A DNA stretch of 64,000 nucleotides, taken from the NCBI RefSeq assembly GCF_014836335.1, contig NZ_JACSRA010000018.1, positions 1 to 64,000 on the forward strand, in the 5' to 3' direction. Positions 26,775-35,345 of this stretch are shown here, piece by piece. Position numbers and translations under genes: made by a program. The DNA is from Clostridium cibarium. Its GTDB lineage: Bacteria; Bacillota; Clostridia; Clostridiales; Clostridiaceae. The notes beneath the pieces are model-generated. The model worked only from the letters and a program-made list of their open reading frames with translations. It was not told the DNA's origin and searched no databases. Position 1 is the stretch's first letter; each line of letters begins with the position of its first letter.

Positions 26775-27187
26775 CTAAGAAACTATAATAAATGGGTCAA
26801 AAGTAAATGGTGTAGGATTATCATTTAAGATAAGGTTAACTGAATATTGGTAACTACCTGATTGAGCATTTGGGTCTACTACGCCTCTCCAGTATATTTC
26901 ACTTCCACTTCCCTCTTGTCTAGGATTACAAATGTTAGGCACCATTTGACTAGAACCACAACTAGTAAATCCAGAAATAGATATATTGTCATCAGCAGAA
27001 ATAGGAGCAACTCTCCAATGAATAATTTGTTCAGCTTGACATTTAGTACAAAGTTCACACTGACCTTCTCCTGAACCACCTATATATCCTGTATTATCTA
27101 CTAGATATACATACTTTTGTCCAAAATTTGATGAGTCTGTTGTAGCTCCTGCTACATCAACAACAATTAAAACTTCAATAGCTTCAT
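26775..27187 (-). pseudogene. PixA/AidA-like inclusion body protein gene with frameshift at codon 2
   Basis: An open frame of about 137 residues reads EAIEVLIVVDVAGATT, CELCTKCQAEQIIHWRVAPI, FTSCGSSQMVPN and EIYWRGVVDPNA. This matches the AidA/PixA family, which in Xenorhabdus forms crystalline inclusions. It has no usable start in frame. A good AAGGAG and ATG stand in the +1 frame, where translation stops after six codons. Adding one A after ATGAA restores M-K-A-I-E-V. I infer a one-base loss, or a sequencing error. Four cysteines, two of them as CTKC, are unusual for the family. Confidence 0.7.
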
Positions 27188-27384
27188 TTTTTATCTCCTT
27201 AATTTTAAATATTAAATTAATCTAATTCAATATATGTATATGTTACATAATTTAATACATGCATATGTAACTAAAAAAAATTATAAAGATTTATGTAACG
27301 ATAGTTCTCTTATATCATGAAAGTAAGATTTACTTTGGCAGATATCATAAAAATGTGTAAAAATTATTTTAAGCGAAATAAAGA

Positions 27385-27416
27385 AGCTGTCGCACTAATT
27401 AATTAGTGCGACAGCT
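27385..27416 (-). terminator. Perfect 16-bp palindrome, terminator
   Basis: AGCTGTCGCACTAATT and its exact complement meet without a loop. On the minus strand TTCTTTATTTC follows. It ends the TPR-like gene upstream on that strand. Confidence 0.75.
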
Positions 27417-27493
27417 CCCTTGACTACCAAGCATGTGATTTTATTTTTTATCCCCACATGTCTTTTATTAGAGTAGTAAAATTAAATAAAAAA

Positions 27494-28084
27494 TTAAACA
27501 TAAACCTCACCTCCATTCAATAAATGATATGCTTTATGAAAAGCATATACATTATGTTTCCCTAATGCTTCTAGCATTCCATCTATAAAATATTTATTTA
27601 CATTATATTTTTTTAATTTTAAAACCAATGAAATTATATTATCCCATTTCTTGTCTATTAAATACACATTAGCTAATGCAACATATTCTCGACCTAAACT
27701 TCCATTTTCATGATGATAGTTAGATATAAAAAGATTAATTTCTTTATACTCATTAATATTGATTTCATCCTTAAATATCTCACAATAAAGATTTAAAATT
27801 AAGCAATAATCAGATATATTTTTATTTATATAATCAGGATCATTTTCTAATTCATCTTTAATCATCTTAATATGTATTTTAGAACTTTCAACTTCCCCCA
27901 ATTCATCTTCAACCCAAGCTAGGTTATGAATGAGCAAGCGTCTAACCCTTAAACTTTTTATATGACTATAGCTTTGCAAATATATTTTTTTTAATATCAT
28001 TTTACCTTCTTGAAATTTGTCTTGTGTAAATAATTTAAAAACTTCGTTTACAATTGTGTTTTCTATTTTGCTTTCAATATTCAT
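27494..28084 (-). CDS. Helical TPR-like protein, possible peptide receptor
   Basis: This 196-residue protein is all helical by composition, with pairs of amphipathic helices as in TPR domains (for example LLIHNLAWVEDELGEVESSKIHIKMIKDELENDPDYI, and REYVALANVYLIDKKWDNIISLVLKLKKYNV). It resembles the C-terminal sensor part of Rap/AimR-like regulators but has no DNA-binding domain. I choose the ATG at 28084, behind AGGGGG. It is divergent from the secreted-peptide gene 240 bases away, which suggests a receptor role. That is inference, not homology proof. Confidence 0.5.
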   Translation of the reverse strand: MNIESKIENTIVNEVFKLFTQDKFQEGKMILKKIYLQSYSHIKSLRVRRLLIHNLAWVEDELGEVESSKIHIKMIKDELENDPDYINKNISDYCLILNLYCEIFKDEININEYKEINLFISNYHHENGSLGREYVALANVYLIDKKWDNIISLVLKLKKYNVNKYFIDGMLEALGKHNVYAFHKAYHLLNGGEVYV

Positions 28085-28264
28085 TTTGCTCGCAGTCCCC
28101 CTCAATTATCCTTATCTGTTATTATATATATATTACGTCACTAATTGTAAAATATATCAACCACATAATTTTAAAGTTATAAATTGAAAAAATAATATCA
28201 AAAGCAAGCCATACTTTTAATATTCTTCGGAATTATTTCAATTAATTTAAAATTATACAAAAAC

Positions 28265-28293
28265 TTGAGCGCTTTACTACCATATAGTGTAAT
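28265..28293 (+). promoter_or_regulatory. Promoter of peptide cassette 1
   Basis: TTGAGC, a 17-base spacer and TGTAAT. The same arrangement and the following TGAACTCAAATACA are kept before the second peptide gene at 42.3 kb, which supports real function. Confidence 0.75.
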
Positions 28294-28326
28294 CTGAACT
28301 CAAATACAGATTTAGGAGCACAAGCA

Positions 28327-28527
28327 ATGAAATTCGAGAAATTAATAGCTTTAGGTATGGTGGCAGTTACTTTGGCAACACCTGTTTCAGCACTTGCAGA
28401 AACAACAAACACAGTAGTAGAACCCCTCACTCAAATTGATCCTATATTTGGTGAATCTAAAGAAGGGAATGACACAGCCTTTTTTGCAGATGGTTCTGCG
28501 ACAGTCCCATGGGATCTGTCATATTAA
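28327..28527 (+). CDS. Small secreted peptide precursor, copy 1
   Basis: This 66-residue precursor has a standard signal peptide (KFEKL, hydrophobic core LIALGMVAVTLATPV, cleavage likely after SALA at residue 24). About 42 residues would be released. TAGGAGC precedes the start. The released part carries EPLTQIDPIFGESKEGN, then AFFADGSA, and a variable end PWDLSY. A close paralogue lies at 42340-42540. I know no family for it; a signalling peptide or bacteriocin is possible. Confidence 0.7.
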   Translation: MKFEKLIALGMVAVTLATPVSALAETTNTVVEPLTQIDPIFGESKEGNDTAFFADGSATVPWDLSY

Positions 28528-28528
28528 G

Positions 28529-28608
28529 ATGAGTAAGTATTACATCTAGATAAGACTATTTTCCTGTACAATATTGTTTCTGTTAGTTAATATGATGTAT
28601 CTATCTAA
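28529..28608 (+). pseudogene. Relic of the cassette membrane gene (stop at codon 7)
   Basis: Right after the peptide stop, ATG AGT AAG TAT TAC ATC TAG encodes MSKYYI and a stop. The intact copy at 42542 encodes MSKYYIWIRLFFCTILFLL, so TGG has become TAG. The DNA stays similar for about 60 bases (TGTACAATATTGTTTCTGTTA) and then diverges. Confidence 0.75.
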
Positions 28609-28899
28609 TTATAACTTCTGATTCTTTGACATAAATTTAAAATATCTTTTTTCATTAGTTCTCCATAAAGAATTACTTGCTATTATTACACCTATAACTG
28701 TGCCAATAGAAGCAGCGCCAATATAACGCATTATAGAATTAAATGCACCCTTATTCCAGGTTATATATGACACCCATGTAGTTAACACTCCTCAAAATGC
28801 TCCTAAACTAGCCCCTAAAATAACCCTAGGTATTATATAATTTTTATATCCTTTTTCAATTATTGTAGACCACTTTTTTACAAACACTTCATCAGTCAT
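28609..28899 (-). pseudogene. Small membrane protein gene with in-frame TGA
   Basis: With GGAGG before the ATG, 96 codons read MTDEVFVKKWSTIIEKGYKN, two hydrophobic stretches, and an end SLWRTNEKRYFKFMSKNQKL. A TGA interrupts after VILGASLGAF, probably from a TGG. Apart from that stop the frame is clean, so the mutation is recent. A small piece of a homologue is kept near 42824-42890 beside the second peptide cassette. Confidence 0.7.
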
Positions 28900-28935
28900 A
28901 TATTATCCTCCTTCTTTCACGAAAAATATCACTGC

Positions 28936-29136
28936 CTATTTTTTTGATTTTACTCTTGATAAAAGGTAGATATTAAATAAAATACCTAAAATACTAACAA
29001 GTCCAGATATAATAAAAATCAAATCATTTGTCCTTTTCCATGCAATAACAGAAATTGTCCCCATACATATTACTATAATGAATAAAATAAAAACAATTAT
29101 ATTAATAAGCTTGTTATTAAGATTTTTATTAATCAT
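28936..29136 (-). CDS. Small two-helix membrane protein
   Basis: This 66-residue protein has helices at about residues 9-28 and 37-58 and a basic end (SRVKSKK). No family is recognised. It is on the same strand and just upstream of the TGA-interrupted membrane gene, so both may belong to the peptide cassette. Confidence 0.55.
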   Translation of the reverse strand: MINKNLNNKLINIIVFILFIIVICMGTISVIAWKRTNDLIFIISGLVSILGILFNIYLLSRVKSKK

Positions 29137-29378
29137 AACATCGTCCTTTCACTAATCTTTGTAAGATCAAAAATATAAATTAACAATACGCTCTATCAAT
29201 TATTATACATTACTTGCTTTATTATACATTAAAATTGTGTAAAGAATAGATTCAACTTTAAAACTATTATTATCCCTAATAATATTCTGGATACAGCTTC
29301 TCAAAACATTACTTTTTTGGTGTAATTATGATAATATGTTGATAATAAGAAATTTACAAAAAATAGGATGGTGAAGAA

Positions 29379-29789
29379 ATGAGAAAAACGAAAATAATAT
29401 TAATATTATTTTTATTGATTATTACAGGGTGTTCATCACAAAACAATAACAAAAAAGAATATAAATATGAAGGTAAGAATTCAAATTGGCAAGTACAATT
29501 CACTGAATCATTAAATGGAATTAAAGATGAAAGAGCATTAACTTTTACCTATAAGGGTGATTTATCAGATTTAAAAGCTCATAAGAATTTAAAATATTCT
29601 TATAAAACAAACACAAATCATGGAAGTGGAGATATAGATTTAGGGGATTCAGTTAATACCAAAACATTTGAACATAAAGTATCTGGAGAAGGGCAAAGCA
29701 CAAATATAATAGAATCAGATTCAGTAACAGTAAATATATCTTTAGACGAAAATTCTGAAACTATAGATTTGAAAATATTTACTTTTTAA
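29379..29789 (+). CDS. Small lipoprotein
   Basis: This 136-residue protein has a lipobox IITGC at residues 14-18 and will be anchored to the outer face of the membrane. The rest is hydrophilic and beta-rich (WQVQFTESLNGIKDERALTFTYKGDL), with no catalytic motif. AGGATGGTGAAG lies before the start. It is a single gene of unknown role. Confidence 0.75.
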   Translation: MRKTKIILILFLLIITGCSSQNNNKKEYKYEGKNSNWQVQFTESLNGIKDERALTFTYKGDLSDLKAHKNLKYSYKTNTNHGSGDIDLGDSVNTKTFEHKVSGEGQSTNIIESDSVTVNISLDENSETIDLKIFTF

Positions 29790-29992
29790 CTACATGCAAA
29801 TTCTATTTAGCTAAATAATAAAGCTAATACACTTAAATATCAAAGAAAAATTTTTGCACTTCCAATAGTAAAAGCTAATATTAATTTGCTATTTATGAAA
29901 TAAATAAAAGAAGAAAAACACCCATCATCTGGCGATTCTCCTTCCTTAATTATTTATGAAATTAATGCATCCTGTCACGTAAATTACAGCTT

Positions 29993-31759
29993 TTACTTTT
30001 GGGCTTGAATTTCTCCCACAATTTTATTTATCAACTCATTAACCTCAAAGCCTCCTCTAGCACTGATCATTTCTATTGTAGCCATGGAAGCCATAGTTTT
30101 GAACAATAAAGAATTTTTCAACTTGCTGAATTTAGGAGATAAATCAACTAAAAAATCTTTTATAAAGGGATAATCTTTTACTATATCCCCTATTATGGTA
30201 TTCTTTGTAATTCCATACTCATTTTTAACTTCTGCACCTGAATCCTTAGCAGGCTTATCTTCTTCCTTTTTATTGCCCCAGGACAATAGCCTTTGATTTC
30301 CTGTAAGGCTTCTAATGTGTGTAACATCCTGCATCATTTCCAAAACGCCTCTAAAGTTTCCTTCTTCGTCTCTTACTGCATTATAGATGATATATATGAA
30401 TTTTCCGCCCATTTCCAGCCAAAATTCGGCTTCATCATGCTCTCCTGCTCTAAATGCTCTGATAATTTCTTCAACAGTATCAACGCTTTCTCTTGGATGG
30501 CAGTTTTGAACTTCTCTTCCAATAACTCCTGCACTTCTTGGGAATACTCTGTGCTTAGTATCACTATAAAACTTCACTATATCATTTTCATCCACGTAAG
30601 ATAAATCCACTTGTAAATGCTTAAATATAAGATTAATCTGTTCAATGGTCAGTTTTCCCTGACTCACATCCAATACTTCATTTTTTGAAGGAGCAGAAAG
30701 TATGCCATGTTTTTGAAGCACTTTTGCCAAATCCTTAAGCAATTCATTGTTAGATTCTGAAGCCACTCCAGCTTCCTTCTCATTTCCATAAGTTGGTGGG
30801 TTTTGAATTAAACAATAACCAATTTCGTCATCAGATTTTCTCATTTTTACAAAGTCCTCTTGGGTTAGTAAATCCAAAGCAGTCGGTAATAGTACTTCCT
30901 CCTCTTTTACCATCATATCTTCTACCATCTCAAGGACTTCTTCTTGAAGCTTTAAAAATTCTTGATCCTGGTCAGCCTGCAAATAATCCTTAGCTTTTTT
31001 AATAATGTCTCTTACGTTATTATCTAAAGTCCACATGACCTTTGAAGGCTTATCAAACCCCTTGCTCTCCAATGCAGAAAACAATTGGTTTTGCTTTCTT
31101 GAAAAATGAACATTTATCTGTCCTAATTTATCGTAAAGCTCAGACCATCTATTCTTAATAAACTTACCTTGTAACAGTTCCTTCATTTCTTTAAGTACTT
31201 CTCTTATAGCTTCAATCTCATCAAGATAAGTTCTAATTGGATGTCCTGAAGGCAGCTGAATCTTATCACTTACAAGTATACCCTCAAAAATTTCAAGGAT
31301 TTCGTTCATTCTTTGTGCTAATTCATCATCTGTAATTCCATACTTCTGAAGATATTGTTCGCATATAGCAAATTCTTGTGCTGTTACCTTGTCAACGGAA
31401 GTTTTCATTTTCAATTTTGCCTCTTCTAAAGAGATTTCTCCCTTTAGGTAACTTAGCTTAATATCCATAATATTTTTGATTTTTGTTTCATCTACCTTCA
31501 AGTATTCACCCATTTTAATTTTTTCAAGTTGAGCTTTAGGTGTGAAATAGACATGATACTCTTCATCACTTATTTTCTCAATATATTTGTCAAAGCCTCT
31601 TGCCTCCATCATTTTATACATTGGGAAAGGCTCAAAATCTTTAATTACATGTATTCCTTCATTTCGTTTTAGGTCTTCAATAGCCTTTGTAATGCAATCC
31701 CTAAAGGACTCATGTTCTCCACGACCATCTATAGTAATATAATTTATGTCTTTTTTCAT
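29993..31759 (-). CDS. DUF438/hemerythrin/PAS sensor-like protein
   Basis: This 588-residue cytoplasmic protein has several domains in order. They are DUF2249 (about residues 5-75), DUF438 (about 85-155), a hemerythrin-like four-helix bundle (about 160-300, including LPSGHPIRTYLDEIEAI, HFSRKQNQLFSALE and EEEVLLPTALDLLTQ), a PAS domain (about 410-500, with CHPRESVDTVEEII) and DUF1858 (about 525-585). Hemerythrin with PAS suggests sensing of oxygen, NO or redox state. The ATG at 31759 follows AAAGGATGAT. A GTG two codons earlier is possible. Confidence 0.88.
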   Translation of the reverse strand: MKKDINYITIDGRGEHESFRDCITKAIEDLKRNEGIHVIKDFEPFPMYKMMEARGFDKYIEKISDEEYHVYFTPKAQLEKIKMGEYLKVDETKIKNIMDIKLSYLKGEISLEEAKLKMKTSVDKVTAQEFAICEQYLQKYGITDDELAQRMNEILEIFEGILVSDKIQLPSGHPIRTYLDEIEAIREVLKEMKELLQGKFIKNRWSELYDKLGQINVHFSRKQNQLFSALESKGFDKPSKVMWTLDNNVRDIIKKAKDYLQADQDQEFLKLQEEVLEMVEDMMVKEEEVLLPTALDLLTQEDFVKMRKSDDEIGYCLIQNPPTYGNEKEAGVASESNNELLKDLAKVLQKHGILSAPSKNEVLDVSQGKLTIEQINLIFKHLQVDLSYVDENDIVKFYSDTKHRVFPRSAGVIGREVQNCHPRESVDTVEEIIRAFRAGEHDEAEFWLEMGGKFIYIIYNAVRDEEGNFRGVLEMMQDVTHIRSLTGNQRLLSWGNKKEEDKPAKDSGAEVKNEYGITKNTIIGDIVKDYPFIKDFLVDLSPKFSKLKNSLLFKTMASMATIEMISARGGFEVNELINKIVGEIQAQK

Positions 31760-31765
31760 ATGCAC

Positions 31766-32159
31766 ATCATCCTTTCTTTATAGACTTTAATTGATTACCC
31801 ATTTCAACTAATAAATCTTATCATATGAATATAATAACATTTATTTATATATGAATCGGTAACTAAAGTTACGTTTTTATTTACTTTTTAAAATTGCTTG
31901 CATCGCAGCCTACTGATGTTTTTAGTATTTACTTTTAAGATCTTTTTATAAGCTCAGCAAAATAAAGGATAAAGCAGTTATATCCTTCATTTGTTATACT
32001 CAAAAATAAACTATTTTTGCATATCTAATAATTATTTAATCAATTTTAGCTATTGACCTATAAAAAAAGAATCCTCTCTCCTAAGGATTCTTTCTACTTC
32101 TGTTATATCAAATTATCACCTCGTAATATTTATACTCTATCACTATTAACCAAATTTTA
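31766..32159. other. Intergenic region, no gene seen
   Basis: It holds only an AT-rich stretch with a short hairpin (GAATCCT...AGGATTC near 32070-32090) that may terminate the small membrane gene downstream on the minus strand. Confidence 0.5.
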
Positions 32160-32408
32160 TCATTCATACTTTTCTCTATTATCACTCATTAATAAATAAA
32201 AGATAATTATCATCAATATTAACATTATTCCAACCAATGTATTTTCTAAGGTTTTACTAATACCAATTGAAAATGGAGTTTTAAAAAAAATGGCTATAAT
32301 CGCATCAATTATTCCTAAAAATTGATATGCTTTCTTATCCTTAATATATAGAATTACAAAGACCATCGCTAGTAAAAATAAACACATTAAACTAATAATA
32401 TTTAACAA
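32160..32408 (-). CDS. Small membrane protein
   Basis: This 82-residue protein has three hydrophobic segments. I propose a TTG start at 32408 because AGGAGGGG lies just before it. The first ATG further upstream has no ribosome site. No family is recognised. Confidence 0.5.
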   Translation of the reverse strand: MLNIISLMCLFLLAMVFVILYIKDKKAYQFLGIIDAIIAIFFKTPFSIGISKTLENTLVGIMLILMIIIFYLLMSDNREKYE

Positions 32409-32453
32409 ATTTCCCCTCCTAATCATCTCACAATATTTTTTCAAATCCCATCT

Positions 32454-32755
32454 ACATACAGTTAACTCCCTATATCCATATTATACCTAAAATAATTAGT
32501 AATTCCAATTTATATATTTTTCATTAAATCATCAGTACCAACTTATAGGGATGGAAGTTGGACATCTAAAGTATCTTAAAATCTTTATTCACAATCCCAT
32601 TAACCTTCACCAACAAATTAAAACTAACTCCAACATTCCTAAAAATCCCCTACAAAACGCCACCAACCTAGCAATATTTTTATATATTGACATATAATTA
32701 CCTTTATGGTAATATAAACACACCGTTATAGTTTTCTATAATGTCTCACACCCAA
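32454..32755. other. Non-coding stretch with decayed repeats
   Basis: No gene is seen. GGACATCTAAAGTATCTTAA near 32558 is nearly the same as GGCCATCTAAAGCATCTTAA near 60137. The C-rich stretch 32600-32665 looks like decayed coding sequence. Confidence 0.45.
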
Positions 32756-32779
32756 AAAGCAGCCTTATAGGCTGCTTTT
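32756..32779 (+). terminator. Short strong hairpin
   Basis: AAAGCAGCC and GGCTGCTTT with four-base loop, followed by TTTTT. No intact gene stands upstream on this strand, so it probably remains from a lost gene. Confidence 0.6.
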
Positions 32780-32856
32780 TAACTTTATTTTAAAGCTCAA
32801 TGACTTAAATTTTGTACTATGTTCCCTTGAAACCTCTTCAAGCCCGCATTTTTTCA

Positions 32857-32918
32857 GCATATTCTTAAGAATATTTATGGTGAAGAATATTAACATATTT
32901 ATTCTGAAGAATATGCTT
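32857..32918. repeat. Palindromic ATATTCTTAAGAATAT boxes
   Basis: A perfect 16-bp palindrome is followed by a second related box, ATTCTGAAGAATAT. The first with its flank (CAGCATATTCTT) recurs at 22127-22147 before the acetyltransferase gene. It may be an operator or relic repeat. Confidence 0.45.
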
Positions 32919-32953
32919 AATTTTTGCATATATCCCTATCAGAGGTGATTATT

Positions 32954-33166
32954 ATGACGAGAAAAAAGGAATTTGTGATGAGTAAAGATGATTTAACATA
33001 CGAAGAACTTATTGATGGGGACTTTTTAAATGTAAAGAGAACTTATATGTTAAGAGTTTCTACTGTTAGGAAGCTTAATGATCTAATTGGTGTAATTGCG
33101 AATATAAGATTTCCAGTAGCTGCTTCTCCATACTTGCTTATTAGACTTGAAAATTTTCTAATGTAA
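32954..33166 (+). CDS. YvrJ-like protein with unrelated N-terminus
   Basis: The last part, IGVIANIRFPVAASPYLLIRLENFL (about residues 46-70), is the YvrJ pattern. YvrJ proteins are normally about 50 residues, one-helix proteins. The first 45 residues (MTRKKEFVMSKDDLTYEELIDG) are unlike YvrJ. The gene may be a fusion created by deletion. AGAGGTG precedes the ATG at 32954. A DUF1659/DUF2922 relic follows without a gap. Confidence 0.55.
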   Translation: MTRKKEFVMSKDDLTYEELIDGDFLNVKRTYMLRVSTVRKLNDLIGVIANIRFPVAASPYLLIRLENFLM

Positions 33167-33258
33167 TAACCGATGCATCTTCTCAAAACATTTATGATAT
33201 ATCTACTTTAACTCAAAGACAAGTTACTAAACTTAATGTAATCTTAATATATTTTTAA
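33166..33258 (+). pseudogene. Joined tails of DUF1659 and DUF2922 genes
   Basis: The frame reads ITDASSQNIYDIS, a DUF1659-like piece, then TLTQRQVTKLNV, the DUF2922 C-terminus. There is no start. It is clearly a deletion product of the usual sigma-DUF1659-DUF2922-YvrJ cassette. Confidence 0.65.
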
Positions 33259-33260
33259 AA

Positions 33261-33294
33261 GGTAGATTGCGTGTACAACAACACGAAATCTACC
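33261..33294 (+). repeat. Terminator hairpin family, copy 1
   Basis: GGTAGATT-CGTGT and ACACGAAATCTACC with loop ACAACA. Relatives stand at 38953, 44021 and (half) 47029. Three of the four follow a DUF2922 relic. Confidence 0.7.
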
Positions 33295-33313
33295 ATTATA
33301 AACCAAAAAATAA

Positions 33314-33652
33314 CTACTTAACTGGTCTTGGACTTATATATATTTCTGATTTACCAAGTACTACAAGTTGGTAGTTTGGTTTCAATGGTATTAAATTAAA
33401 ACTTTTTACACTAATAGGTAATCGTAGAGATTGCATTATAACAAAATTTTCATCAAAGATAAGTATATAGGCATTTTCTATTTGAGAAACATTTACAATG
33501 TCATAAAGATTGCCTTCTGAAGGATTCAAATCCGATACTGTATAAACGCCTTGTTTTAAAACATTAGTTTGAGATACAGCCAATGTTTTTACTCCAAGTA
33601 TATTAAATGACAAAAATAAAAAAGCTAAACATAAAACAGCAAATTTTTTCAT
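33314..33652 (-). CDS. Small secreted protein
   Basis: This 112-residue protein has a signal peptide (MKKFAVLCLAFLFLSFNILG, cleavage near LAVS). The mature part GVYTVSDLNPSEGNLYDIVNVS to YQLVVLGKSEIYISPRP is beta-rich with no known family. A decayed copy lies at 44430-44528, where YQLVVLGKSE is still readable. Confidence 0.65.
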   Translation of the reverse strand: MKKFAVLCLAFLFLSFNILGVKTLAVSQTNVLKQGVYTVSDLNPSEGNLYDIVNVSQIENAYILIFDENFVIMQSLRLPISVKSFNLIPLKPNYQLVVLGKSEIYISPRPVK

Positions 33653-33778
33653 TACGCACCAACCTTTCAGCTATATTCAGATATATTTTATGTATTAAAT
33701 ATTATAGTATTCACTTAAATATCATTTAGTAACATTAAGTCAGTTGATTCTATCAATTCTTTTTTTAAATATTCTCCT

Positions 33779-33871
33779 AGATTTAGTTTTTGTGGCAATG
33801 TGAGCAATATTACCGACTTTAAAGGAATACATATTTGTGAAGAATGTATTAAAGACTTGGAATCTTATTAA
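33779..33871 (+). pseudogene. C-terminal relic of an AbrB/SpoVT-type regulator
   Basis: The frame ends FSFCGNVSNITDFKGIHICEECIKDLESY. The CG...CEEC zinc-finger-like end is typical of clostridial AbrB homologues. No N-terminal DNA-binding part is found upstream. Confidence 0.5.
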
Positions 33872-34018
33872 ACCAAGTAACTTAACTAAAAAATATTAGA
33901 TAAATAATAAATATAAAAAAAAGATTAACGTATTAACAAAAAGTTATCACTATAGGAGTGTTACAAAACTTCTTTGAAAAAGCAGCTTGCGATGCTTTTT
34001 TTTGCACAATAAAAAAGT

Positions 34019-34058
34019 GCTGCTGCACAACTGACTATTTAGTTAGTTGTTCAGCAGC
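34019..34058 (-). terminator. Terminator of the first CBM21-like gene
   Basis: GCTGCTG-ACAACT-ACTA pairs with TAGT-AGTTGT-CAGCAGC with few mismatches. CACTTTTTTATTG follows on the minus strand. Confidence 0.75.
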
Positions 34059-34068
34059 CTACTGTAAG

Positions 34069-34872
34069 TTATCTTACTCCAGGATTATTTAAAGATTCAG
34101 ATACATTAACCGTGTAGTTTGAATTAAAATTATTGTCCCAATAGGTTTGTCCATTTACTGTATAAGATATTGCGAACTTAAAATCTTTTGCATTAGCAGG
34201 ACCTTCGCCTCTAAAACTCCATATTTCTACATCATTTGGTTCTGAAAACTGATATATAGCAGAAGTCTCTTTGTAAGTAACCCAGTTATCACAGCTGTAT
34301 CTAACTTTTACAACCTTATTATAATCTGAATTTTTTAATGCTATCTGCCCTGTAAAATAAGTATTATCACTAGTCCAACTATTGGCATTTGCAAGAACTA
34401 AATTGCTAGAACCTAGAACATATCTGCCGAAATTAGCAGAATACCCTCCACTAACTTTGAATTCATTCCCATTATTGTTATCCCAATAAACTTGTCCAGA
34501 AGAAGTTGTGTATTTCACTGCAAATCTAAAATCTTTTCCTGACTTAGAATAGTCTGACATAGGATCTTGGCCACCATCAATCTCAAAGTACCATAACCCA
34601 TATGCATTATCTTTTACACCAACATAGGTAGCATTTATATCTTTCCAAACATTCTCTCCTACCTGATAGTGAAGTTCAACCGATCCTCCTTCAGATGGAA
34701 GCGTTTGAACATAGCCATAAGCAAAAATGTGATTGTCTTTGCTCATGGTTTTAGAGTAGACTAGTTGAACGTTTTGTGTTGTTTGAGCTGAAGCCTGGGT
34801 GGGAAGAGTTAAACCTGCAAGCAATACAAAAGAAAAGATGAAAATAAAAAATTTGTTTTGTTTAAGTTTCAT
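34069..34872 (-). CDS. Secreted protein with two CBM21-like domains
   Basis: This 267-residue protein has a signal peptide (cleavage near ASAQ, residue 29) and two similar domains at about residues 36-145 and 150-258. Each ends with the CBM21 signature: AVKYTTSSGQVYWDNNNGNEF and AISYTVNGQTYWDNNFNSNY. CBM21 domains bind starch or glycogen. No catalytic domain is attached, so it may keep polysaccharide at the surface or bind a partner enzyme. A second such gene is divergent, 470 bases away. Confidence 0.85.
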   Translation of the reverse strand: MKLKQNKFFIFIFSFVLLAGLTLPTQASAQTTQNVQLVYSKTMSKDNHIFAYGYVQTLPSEGGSVELHYQVGENVWKDINATYVGVKDNAYGLWYFEIDGGQDPMSDYSKSGKDFRFAVKYTTSSGQVYWDNNNGNEFKVSGGYSANFGRYVLGSSNLVLANANSWTSDNTYFTGQIALKNSDYNKVVKVRYSCDNWVTYKETSAIYQFSEPNDVEIWSFRGEGPANAKDFKFAISYTVNGQTYWDNNFNSNYTVNVSESLNNPGVR

Positions 34873-35065
34873 TTAATGAACCTCCTTTTATTTATTTTGT
34901 AAATATTGTAACATAATTAATTATTTGCTAAAATAGTCATTTTAACCAAAAATTTTTTAAGATAAATGTAAAAGTGCTAAAAGAATGTGAGAAGTTTGTT
35001 GCATATCATAAACAATTCAATTTTCACCCCCAATTCCACTTTTCCAACTCTCCGCCCACCATTAT

Positions 35066-35103
35066 CAATAAATTCAACCTTTAAACTATTATTATCCCTA
35101 ATA
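35066..35103. repeat. Dispersed repeat, also at 29249-29285
   Basis: TTTAAACTATTATTATCCCTAATAA occurs in both places with the flank TTCAAC. The neighbouring 35020-35056 (CAATTCCACTTTTCCAACTC) recurs at 43660-43690. Both look like tails of lost genes. Confidence 0.5.
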
Positions 35104-35345
35104 ACCTTAAATTTATATCTAAGCTTGATTTATCTCCCACTCAAAATTAGTATTGTCTCTTATAGAAGTCCAACAATATATAAACCTTAATACTACTCTG
35201 ACAAAGAAATATTTATATAAACCTCACTATTTTTGTATAAAATTACAAACTTAAATTTTGCTTCCATTTTTGTTGAAAAATAACTTTTGGGATGATAATA
35301 TGTAACTGTATAAAAAATAAACATATTAGGAATGGAGGAATATTT

